Notes: generated by a model not told the origin, from the letters alone. A stretch of DNA of 64,000 nt from Sorex araneus (GCF_027595985.1 NC_073302.1:172279996-172343995), one strand, 5' to 3'. Counted from the first letter of the stretch, positions 10,231-23,021 are shown. Translations and numbers: made by a program.

Positions 10231-13047
10231 AGTGACAGAAGATCAGCAAGTAGAGTTGGAACATTTTGTCTACACTGCCCTAGGCACACTCCCTTAGTTC
10301 CTTTGTCTTAATTCCTGGAGTGACCTAGTTCTGTCTTCTAAGACCTGATTATATGACACTTCCGGCAGTTGTATGACTAGTTTATATGCTTCCACTAAAT
10401 TCATTTTGAACCAATTTTATTTTTCTTAGAATTCAAGAGTCTTGAATATAGAGAAGATCTCAGTAAATCTCTAAACATTGAAATTGTGCAATATTCTTAC
10501 ATCTTAATCATTTATATTTTACTTAGAAGTATGTTTTATTACTCCTTCTGAATAAGATGCCCTACCATTCTGGGAAATTAAGTCAAGCAAAATAATAAAA
10601 TCATAGTATAATTATTTGATACAGAAAAAGCTGGAATATAAAATATGGAAATGATTAGCATTAATTCTTAAAGAAAATCCATTACCAGCCCCATCAAAAT
10701 CATATGTACAAAAGCTCACTGTGCTTAAAAAGTTCCTGATAGTATATGTAATATTTAAGGTAAATCTGCAAACAGTATTTATCACATTTTATAGATAAGA
10801 AAACTGAATATTTGAGTCTTGTCCATAAGTCCATTTTTATTCACTATAAAACCTTCACTCTTTGTATAATGATGTATTTTAGTTTTGTTAAATTGTAAAT
10901 GGCTGTTTTTATGCTTGGGATGTTAAGTTGGTTACTTTCACCAAATACTTATTGAATGACTGTGGTTTGGGTGTCAGAGTAGGCATGTAAGTACATTCTT
11001 AAGTATATTCTTAAGGGATATATTTTAAGACTCAGGGCTGATAATAAAGCATATAGAAGGAAAAATTATGTAGACTACTTAAATTAAAATTTAAATTACT
11101 AGTGTTTAAGGATAAGGTGCATGTTTTTGTTCAGATAATTCACTCAGAGTTGGATCTAGAAAAATTCTATTTTTTCTTTTCATTCAACCTTAATCTAGTA
11201 CATACTCATACTACAGTATGTTTAGAAACCTTATAAAGTCTAGGATAATTTAATTCACTGAATTTTAAGGCACTATGATATAATGAGAATCAAAGGACAC
11301 TCCTGGGTAGGAAGAGCTAGAAATCTTTCTAGCACTCATAGTCTGCTCTGGGAAAATGCTAATCCTTACCTTGTCTAGCATTCACCCTAGGGATCTTGCA
11401 GGAAGGTACATAAAATGATAAAATTTAATCTTTTCCTTCTTCTCAATCTCACTATATACTCTCCCTGTTCAGTAACAGAAGGAAAGAGATTAAGCAAGTA
11501 GCCTGTTGACAGCACAGTTTACTTAGTTTGTGCAGAAATTTTGTGTGCTCAGAGATATCAATGTTTGTTTTCTATGTAATGGAAAAAAACCATAAAGGTA
11601 ATGAGTGGACACTCTGGAAGTCAAGGAAGCATAGCCAGGCTTTGGTTTGATCCAGGCTTGAAGGTTTTTCATTTTCAAATTTTCTACTTACTATTCTTCT
11701 TACTTTAATGATGAGCTATATAAGATTGATTGGAAAGATCTATGGTTTTGTGTGGGGAAGCGTAGATTTTTTTCTGTGGAAAATTAAATTGATGCAAATA
11801 ATAAACCAGACTGAGTATGAATGCTGGAATAAATAATTCAAGACAAAGCATCTAAGCAGGACATAAGTGTTAGCTTTTATTACTATTAAGCAGTGTGGCA
11901 AAAGGTTAGAAAGTGGTTAGAGCTGGAACATTCTGACCACCAGTGTCAGCTTCCTGAAGAAGCTTAAAAAAACAAAACAACTTTGTTTTTCTCATAACTG
12001 CCTTGATAGAGCACAAGATTCAGTCTCCTTTTGATTTCCTTTCAGAGATTTTTTTTTTTGGTGGTAGTAGGTGGAAATCAATGACCTTATACAGAAAAAC
12101 TATTTATGGCTAGCTTTATGTTTTTTGTTCTGTCCTCATCTCTTTGAACTCCTTGGGGTGAGTCCTCTCTAGGTGACTTATGGCAGAAACATGAGCTCTG
12201 TGAGATATTGTTGAAAGTTGGCTGAAAGTGGGAACTCTACCACAAGCTTTCCCTACCATTCTTTGTATTAGAGACCCCTCAAGCTGGAAGGAGACCCTAG
12301 CCCCTTAGACCAACAATCCAGTCTATAACATCCCCGATTGCAGTTGACAGCCTGGCTAAGAGTAAAGAATGCAGACTCAGGGGTTCCAGTCAACATTCCA
12401 GACTTGTATATCCAAGAGTGCATCCAGGAGATCTGCCTCTTCACAGGCAATCTGGAGAACTGGTCTGATCCTAAATCCTCTGCCAAGAATATGGACCTTC
12501 TTATCTCCACCCAGATGATTGCTGTTGTACACACACCAGAGCATCCACTGATGGGTGCTAAACACTAGAGTAAGGCGAGTAGTGGGGCAACAGTCTCTGT
12601 TTAATACCTCCGCTGCTCTCTTTCTAGTTTCCTAAACTGCCCACTTCACTGTGCAACAAAGCTGGACATGCGTCACCCACCTACCCTCACTCTGACCTGG
12701 CTTTTCTCTAGCCAATTAGCTAACAGCTAGAAAGGTGGAAAAAGTGGTCACATATCTTCAATACTGATGGAGAATGATCTCAGTAAGTAGTGGTATTTCC
12801 AGGAAGTGAAATTTTGTCTAGTGAGTGACAAAACGAGTGTTTAAAGGATTATTAAACAAAACATTCAATATTGAACTGTGTCTTGATGATTCAAAAATGT
12901 ATTCTGCAATAGCTGTAGGTAACTGTGGTAGTAAACAGCTCATTTTCTCCTGGAACTTCTTTTCTGGTTTGTGTGGTGCCAGGAGCCCTACTTATTTTTT
13001 TAAAATTTATGTTTTTCTTCTCTAATAATTTTTAATTTATTTTTTTA
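10231..13047. other. Unique AT-rich sequence; short MIR-like patch near 10760-10850
   Basis: Mostly unique. A patch reading cacattttatagataagaaaactg resembles antisense MIR. A 76-codon ORF at 12338-12568 has no recognisable family. I see no gene. Confidence 0.4.
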
Positions 13048-13185
13048 TTTCAGGGCTATACTTAGTGGTGCTCAGGGCTTCCTCCATGCTCTGTGATCAG
13101 GGCTCACCCCTGGAGGTGCTCAGGGAACCGTATGTGGTGTCAGGGTTAGCTGTCTGCAAGGCACTTGCCTTCTGCCTGGGGTGAA
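13048..13185 (-). mobile_element. SINE-L copy, head truncated or decayed
   Basis: gggctatacttagtggtgctc and atcagggctcacccctgg give the body on the minus strand. The final tRNA-like part is weak (cacttgccttctgcc). Confidence 0.75.
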
Positions 13186-15467
13186 CCTTCCGGCCTCTGC
13201 TGTGGGGACCTGCTCTCTCTGTCCTCCTATAGACACCTGCTTGGAGTCCACAGTGCTTCATTGTATTTTCTGTGTCTGTTCTTTGTGTGTTGTGGGTTGC
13301 AGTATCAAACATTCAAACTACCCTGGAAACGGGTCTTCATTAGCATTGGCTGGGCTCTGGGCAAAACTATGGCAATCCTTCTGCCACTAAGTGGTCCAGT
13401 TTGGGATGATGAATGGCGCAGCCTGTATTCTACCTGCGCAGAAACTGTTTGTTTGTTTTTCTTTACTGGTAGCTGGCTGCCTCTAGAAGACTCTGAGTTT
13501 GGGGAGTGGTTAGCTCTGAGTGGATGCACAGTCGGCACCAAGCACAACACTTCGAATGCATTTTACATCCATGGTGGTGGTGTATGGGTGAGTAACAAGA
13601 TCTAACTAGAGACTAAGGAATGTAATGCATAGTGAGGAAGGTGCGGGTCAGTCGGAACGTGGGTGGTTCCCTCCTCCTCAGGTTGTCTGCAAGGCTGTGT
13701 TGAGGACTGCTGCAGACTGACATTTATTCTGTTATTTTATCTCAGCCGCAGAAAAATCCCGTTGCAGCAGTCAGAGCCACAAAACCCTAGGCTGCCTGGT
13801 AGTTGGGAAAACACAGTCCTTTTTTTAGTGCTGATAATCAAAGAGAGCAAAGAAAAGCACCTGCGGGAATGTCCTATGGACACCAGGTAACTCTAACACC
13901 AGGAAGTTCAGAGCAAAAACAGCAGCAGCTCTGCAACTCTCCTGGGCCAGGTATTGGGTGCCACTGAGCAGCCCTGCGCAGAATCACAGGCGCAGCCCCT
14001 CATACTGCTTGGGTGAGGGAAGAAGATGTTCCTGCCCGCGGGCTCAGTCTGAAGTGATTTGGGGAGTGGGAACAGTGAAGGTAACTGCAGACCCACCCAC
14101 GCTACTCATCAGTCCATACACCTCTGAGGTCGGGAGAGGCTCTCTTTGGACTCTCTGCTCTTTGTCATTAATATCATTAGTCAACTTGCCCCAAATGATA
14201 GCCCCCATCAAGCGTTCCTGGCCTTCCTTTATTCTTACTTATCTCCCACAATCTTACTGCTTTCCCCCTCCTGAACCCAGCCCGGTTTCTCTCTGTCTCT
14301 CCCTCCTTTGCTCTTTATTCCTTTGGGATCCATTCTGAGACTGGATTGCACATAACGGCTTGATTATTTGCTGCACATACGCTGAGAGTGAAGAAAGAGA
14401 AAACGCTTTTAATGATGCATCAGGTTTTCAGTGTCTGCAGTCAGCACAGCTCGAGCTGAGCTAAATAGAACCGTCTCCATGGTGAGAGAACTGGAATGCC
14501 CAGGCTTTTGTGCCATCGGAAAATGAAGTGCGTGTGGTGTATTTGGACATGTTTGAAGTCAGTGATTGCAAAGTTCTGAGCCCCAGTTTGTCATTACTGA
14601 TCAGTTTGTGGGACAAAATCAGAATACATTAGAACAAGTAGCAAAGTCCAGAAAGACTTAGTAAATAAAATCAGATTTAATATTTAACTGGTTAGAGTTT
14701 TCTTTTAAATGGTTAAGTAATTATTTCAGCTTTCAGGGGACAGGTTTGAGATCCAACATGACCTTGGTTATGAATTCTCAATAAAATTACCATAATCTAT
14801 ACATTTTTATATCTATAGTATTTGGCAATGTCCGAAAAGAGAAAAGTTTAGATCCTTTGCAAAAGACATGTTTTATTTTTCAAATAATGAGTTGATATAC
14901 TGTTTTTAAATTCTGCTGTCAGGTTGATTGTAAATGTTACTGCCTTATTACTCTTTTAAGCTTTTCTAATCTGAGGCTTTTATTCATTTATTGGTGGGAG
15001 ACGTTTCAGATTCCTCTTGAGGCTTCTTCGTTTCAAAATGGTAATTGTAGCTGTTTGTGTGGAAGGGTTGACCTCCTAACCCCTCACCAATTTATCCAGG
15101 AACTAAATATTGACCTTTGTCACAGAGCTGCCATATGCTATTTAAATGTGTATTGTTCCAGATTTGTTTTTCACAGGCTGATATTTAACGATGAGGATAA
15201 AATGACCTTGAATGTAAAGGAAGAAAATGTCACTGAAGAAACATTGAATACACATAGGACATCTGCTTCCATAATTTATTGCCTAGTTGTTAAAGCACCT
15301 GCAATTCATTTTCAATTTTGTTATGATCCTTAGGTTAAGATGCCACTCTGGAGCCAGATATGGATGCAGCATTGATAATATAGCATGCACATCAAAGATC
15401 CTGGAATCTGATTATTAAATTCCATTTGGCATCACCCTTATTTATGTGTTGGGTTCTCTTTTGTTGT
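13186..15467. other. Unique, more GC-balanced sequence; candidate conserved non-coding region
   Basis: 13.2-15.3 kb lacks recognisable repeats and is less AT-rich than its surroundings. Open frames of 126 and 146 codons (13958-14338, 13165-13605) overlap a SINE or lack any family signature. Unique low-repeat DNA is where regulatory elements or an unrecognised exon would lie, but nothing direct supports either. Confidence 0.3.
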
Positions 15468-15630
15468 TTTTGGACCATACCCCATTGTGCTCAAGGCTTG
15501 CCTCTGGCTCTGTGTTCAGGGATTACTCCTGGCAGGGTTTGAGGGCCCTTATGGAATATGGGGAATCAAGCCTGGCTAGCTGTGTACAAGGCAAGTGCCC
15601 TACCCACTATACCATCACTTGACCCCTGTC
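15468..15630 (-). mobile_element. SINE-L copy
   Basis: accataccccattgtgctc, gattactcctggcaggg and ctacccactataccatcac follow the minus-strand SINE-L order. Confidence 0.88.
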
Positions 15631-16867
15631 GTTTCCTCTTATTTATGATTTCAAAAATTATTTAATCTCTCTGTTCCTCTGTGCTTTATATCACTCCTTT
15701 TAAAAAAGGAAACAACCTTTCTACTTTTTCTCAGAGGATTGTTGCAAAATTAGAGATAATCAATTTAAGGCTCAGTGCCTGGCATTTGGTCAAGATGTAA
15801 CAAATACTCATAACTATTGCGTAGGTTGTCCTAGCTACAAATACATTTCTGCACAAACTCTGATAAAGCCACACTTCCAAAATTAACTGAAAAGTCAGTT
15901 GTCTTTGAAAGAGGCTTACATATGACGTAAAGGGTGGATTAAGACAACAAACAAAGCAAAGCAATAAAATTTACTTTATAGACACAATAAATGTTTGTTG
16001 TGTTAAAGAGAAGTGATTATTGTGCATAAGGAATTCATAGATTCAAAGACCCTTCGAATTGGGTGTGGAAACCTAAGCAAATATCACTCTTCTTGATGTC
16101 GTGATTCATCATTTCACTCTTCTACCATATTCTCAAGGAGTAGACACTCAGCCTAGTACCTGATCCTTCCAGTGATGGGCAGCAAGCCACCAGGAGCTGA
16201 TTCTGATTACTATCAAGGTTTCCTAGGTTGGGAGGAAATGTGCTGCTCTCACTTTCACTTATTCTGGTTTGGCTTCCAGCTGCATCCACAATTCTTTTAC
16301 ACTTTGCTCCCATAATTTAATGTACTTACTTTCTATCCCTTTCTTTTCTAGATTTATAGCCACCTCTCCCTCAACCTTTCTCAAATGGCACAATGTCAAG
16401 TCTTCTTATGTTTATTGAGATTGATGAACTTTGAAGTGTAGCTTATTTCAGTTAGAAATCATATTTAGTTGCATGTAACAGGAACCCTCACACTGGCAGG
16501 TTTAAAACAGAAAGGGTTTTCTCCCCTCTCACACAAAGAAAAGGCTGCTGTCCTCAAGTCAGAGCCAACGTGGTAACCAGTAAAATTCGTCAGAGACTCG
16601 GGACTTTCTGATTTCTTTCTGCCACCTCCAAATTGTGATTTTTATCTTAGAGTCTGGAGGTAACCGTTATGGAGACGACCGCTGTGGTCCCATTTCAGGC
16701 TGGCACAAGGGAACAGCACAAAGCAGCAAGTTGCCTACCTCTTGCATCTGACCCACAACCTATATGCCCCCACCAGTAAAGGAGCTCTTTTGGGCACATT
16801 AGCAGCAGTTTTGACTTCTTATTGGCCAGATTTTAATCACATGCTCAAATTTACTCTAAGGGAAACA
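15631..16867. other. Unique sequence
   Basis: No gene or repeat recognised. A run with tgtggtaaccag near 16570 is unremarkable. Confidence 0.4.
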
Positions 16868-16881
16868 AGAGAATGTAGTTT

Positions 16882-17065
16882 ATTTTTTTCCTTTTTTTTT
16901 TCTTTTTTGGGTCACACCTGGCAATGCACAGGAGTTACTACTAGCTATGCACTCAGGAATTATTCCTGGCGGTGCTCAGGGGACCCTATGGGATGCTAGG
17001 AATCGAACCCAGTTCGGCCGCATGCAAGACAAACGCCCTACCCGCTGTGCTATTGCTTCAGCCCC
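16882..17065 (-). mobile_element. SINE-L with 14-bp target-site duplication
   Basis: The poly(A) appears as a T-rich run, followed by gggtcacacctggcaatgc, aatcgaacccagttcggcc and ctgtgctattgcttcagccc. Direct repeats agagaatgtagttt lie at 16868-16881 and 17066-17079. The clean duplication and near-consensus sequence indicate a younger insertion made by L1 machinery. Confidence 0.95.
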
Positions 17066-17079
17066 AGAGAATGTAGTTT

Positions 17080-18626
17080 TTAAGTGAGGCTTCATTATTC
17101 TGCTTGAATGGAAAAAAAATGCAGGAGGAGAAAGGTAGACTAGAAATTAGAAAATTAGCCACTTGCATCAGAATGTTCTCTTAAGATGTTTATTGTTCCC
17201 TTGGAACATAGAAACCCTTACTCTTTAGTAAACCAATACTACCACTGGGAAAAAAAATACAGTTTATGATGGTTTAAACTTGTCTTCCAAAATGCTGTCT
17301 TCTGACTACAACAATACTTTAAAGAGGAGACGGTCCTAAGGAATAGAATGTGACTCTGTTTGTCTCTGGAGACTTGACTTCTGGGAAATGCTGCTGATTA
17401 ACTGAAATAGCAGAGAAAGTACAGAGCTGTCTACAAGCATTGTTTACCATAAACATGTGAGCTTAGAGCCAGCAATGTTGTTTACCAAGCTTTACTACTG
17501 GTTGGAAGTTGAAATTCTGCTATTTTCTGGACTATTTTCTGCTCTGTACCATGACCAGTGCACAAATATAGTATGTACATAAACTAGTCTCCATTTTACC
17601 TCATTTTACAAAGACATGAGTCAGTAGCACCATTGTAAAGTCATGTTAGGAAAGTATAAGTCAGGAAATAAAGGTATTTGTGATTCGGATGCTAGTGTCA
17701 ATAATATTTTAAGAAATTACTGGAGACCACAGTCTTACTAGAATAGATGATACAGAAAACTTTCCTCAAACCTATGTGGTTAACTTTTTCTTCTCTTCAA
17801 AAGATCCCTGGTTTCACTAGAAAAGGGTGAGGGGAGGTATCAGAGTACATGTTAGAGGGAAATAACTGTAAGTAAACCCAAAGAAAAGATAAACTTAACT
17901 TTCCCTCCAAAGATTGGGAAAGTTTTGAGCTATTATCTCTTTCACCAGATGTTCTTCCCCTTTCTCTTTTTCCTCTCTTTCTGGTACTGCTGTAATTCAG
18001 AGTTGGATTGCTCTCATTAAATTTACACTTTTTTTAATCATTTTACTTTTCTTTTGCCACTTCATTATTTCTGATGGCTCAGATTTTGTCTTCTAGTTCA
18101 CTGATACAGTTTTCTGCATTCAGAACTCTGTTGCTGTGGCTTGCCATTGTACTCTTTAACTCCTTCAGTTCTATTTATATGTATTCTTTCACATAACTGA
18201 AAGAATCAACTCTTCTTTAAGTCGATTGAACTTATCTTCTATTGATTTTGCAATTTCTATTACTGTCACATAAAGTATGCATTTCAGGTTTCTCTTGACT
18301 AGGCCTGAGAATTTTGATGGACTCGAGGAATTGACTGGACTTCTGTCCATGATTGCCAACACAGTCAAATTTCTTTGCTTTCCCATGAATTTAAGTTTTG
18401 CGGGTGTTAAGAGTGGAACTTTAGATTATTGGTTATACAAATACTAACATGCTTGTTATTGAACACTAACAGGCTGTTGCCTATGCCCCTGTCATTCTAT
18501 TTCCAATGTGATGTTATGATATATTAACAGGACAAGTGTAGCCCTATCACCCTCCCTCTGACTTTTTGTAGCTGGTGGATTTATGGGGGTGCATACTGGC
18601 ACTGAATTAAGACCTTGTAGTTTTTT
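17080..18626. other. Unique sequence; weak L1-like patch at about 18000-18400
   Basis: 17.1-18.0 kb is unique. 18.0-18.4 kb (tcttctagttcactgataca, ctttaactccttcagttct) is reminiscent of antisense sequence found near the 5' part of old L1 elements, at low confidence. No gene seen. Confidence 0.35.
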
Positions 18627-20397
18627 TTGTTGCCTGATGTGGCAGAAGCCAGGAAAAGTATTCACAATGTTCGCCTGTCCTTCACCAACTACAAGGCCAA
18701 GATGACTGACCTCCGATGTCCTGATGAATCTATCACATCTTCCAGAAGGGCATTGGAGAGGATTATTCATTATTTCTACTCGGATCTCTTTGAAAGCCAT
18801 GTCCACCTGCCCACATACCAAATTGCACAGGATGGATATGTTGTTCCCAACGTCCTCCCTTCCGAAATCCAACACGCCATTATGTCGGTAAAGACACATA
18901 AAACACCCGGTCCAGACAAGGTCAGACCTGAACACCTGAAGAATCTGCTGCCAGTACTCGTCAATACACTGGCTCAGCTCTTCACAGGCTACCTGTTCAT
19001 ATGCAAGGTTCCATCCCAATGGAAAACCAGCAGGACTGTTGTACAACAAGGGAGACATCCACGACATCCATGACATTGGCAACTATCGCCCAATCTGCCT
19101 GTTGTCCGTCATCTACAAGTTGTTCACTCAAGTCATCTTGAATAGAATAGACAGAACACTAGATGAAGGACAACTATGTGAGCAAGCTGGGTTTCAAAAA
19201 GGATTCAGCACGATCGACCATATCCACACAGTGACCAAGCTCGTTGAAGTTTCTCGAGAGTTCAAGATGCCACTCTGTCTAATGTTCATTGATTTAAAGA
19301 AGGCCTTTGATTCTGTCAAGACTGAAGCAGTCATCGAAGCCCTAGCCAAACAGGGTGTTCAAACTCAGTACATCAAGATCCTCCGCGAACTGTATTATAG
19401 ATTCACCACCAGGATCTCATCATTCTACAAGGAAGTGATGATTGATGTAAAGAGAGGTTCAGCAGGGTGATACCATTTCACCAAAATTCTTCAGTGCCAC
19501 CCTCGAGAATGTCATGTGACGACTAGAATGGGAAGGAATGGGAGTGAAGATAGACGGTCAGCAACTACACCACCTCCGCTTTGCTGATGACATCGTTCTC
19601 ATAGCACTAAACACTAGCCAAGTAGCACAAATGCTGGCTGACTTCAACCATGAGTGTAGAAAGGTCGAACTGTAGCTGAATCTCACCAAAACAATGTTCA
19701 TGAAAAACAAACTAGTCCCTGACGTTCCATTTGCTCTCAACAGAGCGAACACCTCCGAATGCAGCAGCTATGTGTACCTGGGTTGAGAACTCAACATGAG
19801 GAATAACTTGGAGCCAGAGCTGTGCAGGAGGAAGAGAGCAATGTGGAATGCCTTCAAGAGCATTGAAGAAGTGGTTAAGAGAACAAAAATCTCTGGCTCC
19901 AGGCACATCATTTCACTCCACTGTTCTTCCTGCACTAACATACTCCTCAGAGACCTGGGCCCTATGAAAACAAGATGAGAATGCTATTCAGGTATCCCAA
20001 AGAGGAATCTAAAGAGCTATGCTTGGAGTACCACGTTTCACACAAGTGAGATAAGGAATCCGGAATTCCGAACTCTGTTGACAATCAAGAATCAGGGACG
20101 CTGTCTCATTTGCCAAGGTGTCAAAAATCAGATGGGCTGGACATGTAATGCGATTTAGAGACAACCGCTGGACTAGAGCTGTTACCAACTGGATTCCATG
20201 GGACATCAAAAGACTGCATGTCGCCCACCAAGGAGATGGTCAGACTTCTTCATCAAAACCCTGAATGAATTTCCTGTTCCTCGAGCAAGCAGATATCATT
20301 GGGCTACACTAGCACATGACAGGGTGAATGGAGATGTTATTGGTCCCCGCTTGAGCAAATCAAAGATCAACAGGATGACAAGTGATACAAGTGAGTC
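18627..20397 (+). mobile_element. 5'-truncated RTE-clade LINE with broken reverse transcriptase
   Basis: Encodes the reverse transcriptase and C-terminal region of an RTE-type non-LTR retrotransposon. Across three frames I can read the finger motif PGPDKVRPEH (about 18910), NYRPICLLSVIYKLF (about 19080), EQAGFQKGFSTIDH (about 19180-19220), palm box A DLKKAFDSV (19291-19314), QGDTISPK (about 19460), box C FADD (19580-19591), SSYVYLG (about 19765) and IRWAGHVMRF (20128-20156). The AP-type endonuclease is missing, so about the 5' half is lost; RTE elements are usually about 3.2 kb. The frame shifts near 19040-19060, where a 9-bp unit gacatccac is tandemly repeated, and again near 19460. Stops fall at 19517, 19673 and 19784. 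The 3' end is a short (agtgatac)-like repeat, not poly(A), as is normal for RTE. RWAGHVMR separates it from BovB. Dead copy. Confidence 0.93.
20327..20397 (+). repeat. RTE LINE 3' terminus shared with SINE-R
   Basis: 20327-20380 aligns without gaps to the tail of the SINE-R copy at 42960-43013, with 46 of 54 positions identical by my count. The terminal unit is agtgatacaagtgag. This is probably the segment the LINE-encoded protein recognises to start reverse transcription; that function is inferred from other LINE/SINE pairs. Confidence 0.88.
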
Positions 20398-21960
20398 TTC
20401 CACCAATCCTTAGAGTGTATGAACAGTACTTGTGTGGGTATAACTGGGCGTCAACTCAACCACTGAAACTGGGCATCACAGGTACCACAGAGGCTCCAGA
20501 TACAAAGAAGAAGTGGACCTTAGAGCTACTTTCAATGATATGACTCTGTGGGTGAAGGCAACAGGGATAAAAATAAACAAAACATTACATGAAATGAAAA
20601 TTTCTGCGTGGCAAAAATAACAACCAACTAAAACAAAAAGACCCCAAACTGAATGGGAAAAAATGTTTGCATTCAACACATCAGGTAAAGGATTTATATC
20701 CAAGACATAAAGCACTTCCATAGATCAACAGTAGCAATAACAAAAAAAAAAAAGTAAAACCCTATGAAAATTAGGAGAGGACATAATCAAATGCTTCTCT
20801 GAAAAAGACAAAAGAATGGCACACAAAAAAAGAGCTTATCATAACATTATCAGGAACATCTAAATCAAAATAACTATAAGATATCATTTCACATCAGTGA
20901 AAATGGCAAATATCCAAATAAATATTGTAAACAATCTTTGTTGATGGGGACATTCTGAAAAAGGATCTCTCATCCACTGGTAGGAATGTTGTCTGGTTCA
21001 ACCACTAAGGAAAACAGCATGGAGACTTCTCAGAAAAGTAAGAATTGAGCTGTCATATGACCCAACAATTCCACTTCTGGATAGCTACCCTCAGGATACA
21101 AAAATATTCATTCAAAAGAACATGTAGATGTATTATTTATTTCAGTTTTTAGCATAATAGCCAGGATATGAACTCAATCCAGGTGTCCAGTGAAAGATGG
21201 TAGACAATGAAGATCTTGCATGTATGTATAATGGAATACAATGAAATTGTAAGGAAAGGTAAAATTATACAATTTTCCATCCAGCAACTTGGATGGAACT
21301 GGAAGATATATCAAGTCAAGGTATTTAAGTAAAATAAGTGAAAAGAGGACAAATACCAGATAATCTCTTTTATGTGGTGTTTATAATTGCAGGACAATAG
21401 AATGCAAGGTATTAAAGTGGGTATGCTTAGATTACCTTCAACCCTAGATTGTAGAAATGAGAAGGACAGGGAAGGATAGAAATCAAGGGGGAAAGTAAGA
21501 AGAGAACAAGAGGTAAAAGGATCAGGGGGTAAGGCTGTAGAGGTAAGGTATATGTATTTATCTAAATCATATAGTCAATACCACTGTAAGCAAAAACCCC
21601 AAGCTATAATAATAAAACTTAAAAGGTGCCTCTTGGAGAGATAATACAGTGGGTAGGGTGTTTAACTTGCAAATGGCAGGCCCAGATTTGAGCCTTCCAT
21701 CCCATATGGTCCCTTGAGCCACCAGGAGTGATTCCTGAGTACAGAGGCACAAGTAACCCCTGCGGATTACCAGGCGTGGCCCCCAAACCAAAGGAGTTCA
21801 ACTAGGGTGTGGGAAGGAATCTGGGAACATTGGTGGACTGAAGTAAATGTTGATGGTGAGACATGTTGGGGCACTATATGCTTGAAATTGTATTATAAAT
21901 AATTTTATAAATCATGGTGTCTTAATTAAATAATTGAAATAGAAAAAAGAAAATACAATC
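20398..21960 (+). mobile_element. L1 3' portion, sense, non-coding
   Basis: From about 20500 the sequence follows the end of L1 ORF2 and the 3' UTR: gggaaaaaatgtttgcattc, ggatttatatccaagacata, tatgacccaacaattccact, ggataccct-like blocks, then 3' UTR blocks around 21180-21400 (aacttggatggaactggaag). A SINE-L at 21628-21793 splits it and an A-rich end lies near 21940-21960. No open frame remains. Confidence 0.85.
21628..21793 (+). mobile_element. SINE-L inside L1 3' end
   Basis: ggagagataatacagtgggt (A-box region), catcccatatggtcccttg and gaggcacaagtaacccc. The B box has decayed (gatttgagcc). Confidence 0.88.
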
Positions 21961-22216
21961 TTATTTCACGAGAGATGCTGAAAACTTTCATCTGGTTTCT
22001 GAAAGTAAGAAGCTATAGATCATAACTAGTTGGTATAGTGAGGTCACTCAAAGGCCTTCTTGCCTTGGTCTTATGGACATATGTAATTGACTGTACATAT
22101 CTAAAAAACCTGGGAAAAGTTTCAGGAGATTGATTCTTTGGGATCCTTAAGAATGGTCTCAGCTTCAAGAATGCTGACAATAGTTGCAAGGTCAACTGAA
22201 AAGAACATACACATTC

Positions 22217-22933
22217 TCTTTTATCACTTGTATCACTTGTATCACTTGTCTTCCCATTGATCTTCAATTTGTTCGAGTGGGCACCAGCAATGTCTCCATT
22301 TGTCCCTGTCACATGCTAGTGTAGCCCAATGATATCTGCTCACTCCAGGGACAGGAAGTGCCTCAAACCGTTCATTCAGGGTTTTGATGAAGAAGTCTGA
22401 CCATCTCCTTGGTGGGCAGCCACACAGTCTTTTGACGTCCCGTGGAATCCAGTCGGTAACAGCTCTAGTCCAGTGGTTGTCTCTGAATCGCATTACATGA
22501 CCGGCCCATCTGATTTTTGATGTCTTGGCAAACGAGACAGCAGCATCCCTGATTCTTGACCATCGACAGAGGTCGGAACTCCGGATTCCTTCTCTCACTT
22601 GAGTGAGATGTGATACTCTTAGCGTACCTCTTTCGATTCCTCTTTGGGGTACCCGAATAGCGTTCTCATCCTGTTTGTGTAGGGCCCAGGTCTCTGAGGC
22701 ATACATTAGTGCACAAAGAACTTCCTGTATCTCTGAATGCATCTCTGAATGCAGCAGCTATGTGTACCTGGGTCGAGAACTCTACATGAGGAACGACTTG
22801 GCGCCAGAACTGCGCAGGAGGAAGAGAGCAGCGTGGAAAGCCTTCAAGAGCATCGAAGAAGTGGTTGAGAGGATGAAGGATCTCCGGCTCCGGGCACAGA
22901 CATCTTTTCAATTCCACCGTTCTTCCTGCACTA
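22217..22933 (-). mobile_element. RTE LINE 3' end with inverted 5' part (twin-primed insertion)
   Basis: 22217-22735 read on the minus strand is the RTE C-terminal region: ASETWALHKQDENAI, IRWAGHVMRFRDN, WIPRDVKRL, PPRRWSDFFIKTLNE and the microsatellite end (repeated tatcacttg on the plus strand). 22747-22933 is in plus orientation and carries the immediately preceding LINE region (SSYVYLGRELYMRNDL, RRRKRAAWKAFKSIEE). The two blocks are contiguous in LINE coordinates and share about 14 nt (ttcttcctgcacta-like) at the inner junction. The frame in both parts is better preserved than in the 18.6 kb copy. Confidence 0.9.
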
Positions 22934-22937
22934 TTCT

Positions 22938-22938
22938 C

Positions 22939-22999
<61 letters not shown>
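22938..22999. repeat. Compound (AT)n(GT)n microsatellite
   Basis: About 12 TA units run directly into about 18 GT units, beside the inverted end of the RTE insertion. Confidence 0.97.
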
Positions 23000-23001
<2 letters not shown>

Positions 23002-23021
23002 CTCATGTTATTTTGTTGTTG

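Noticed and set aside
13165..13605. 146-codon ORF on the plus strand
   Set aside because: It starts at the edge of a SINE-L, shows no recognisable domain, and is overlapped by a 69-codon ORF in another frame.
18492..19082. Longest ORF of the window, 196 codons on the minus strand
   Set aside because: It is antisense to the RTE reverse transcriptase, whose motifs are on the plus strand.
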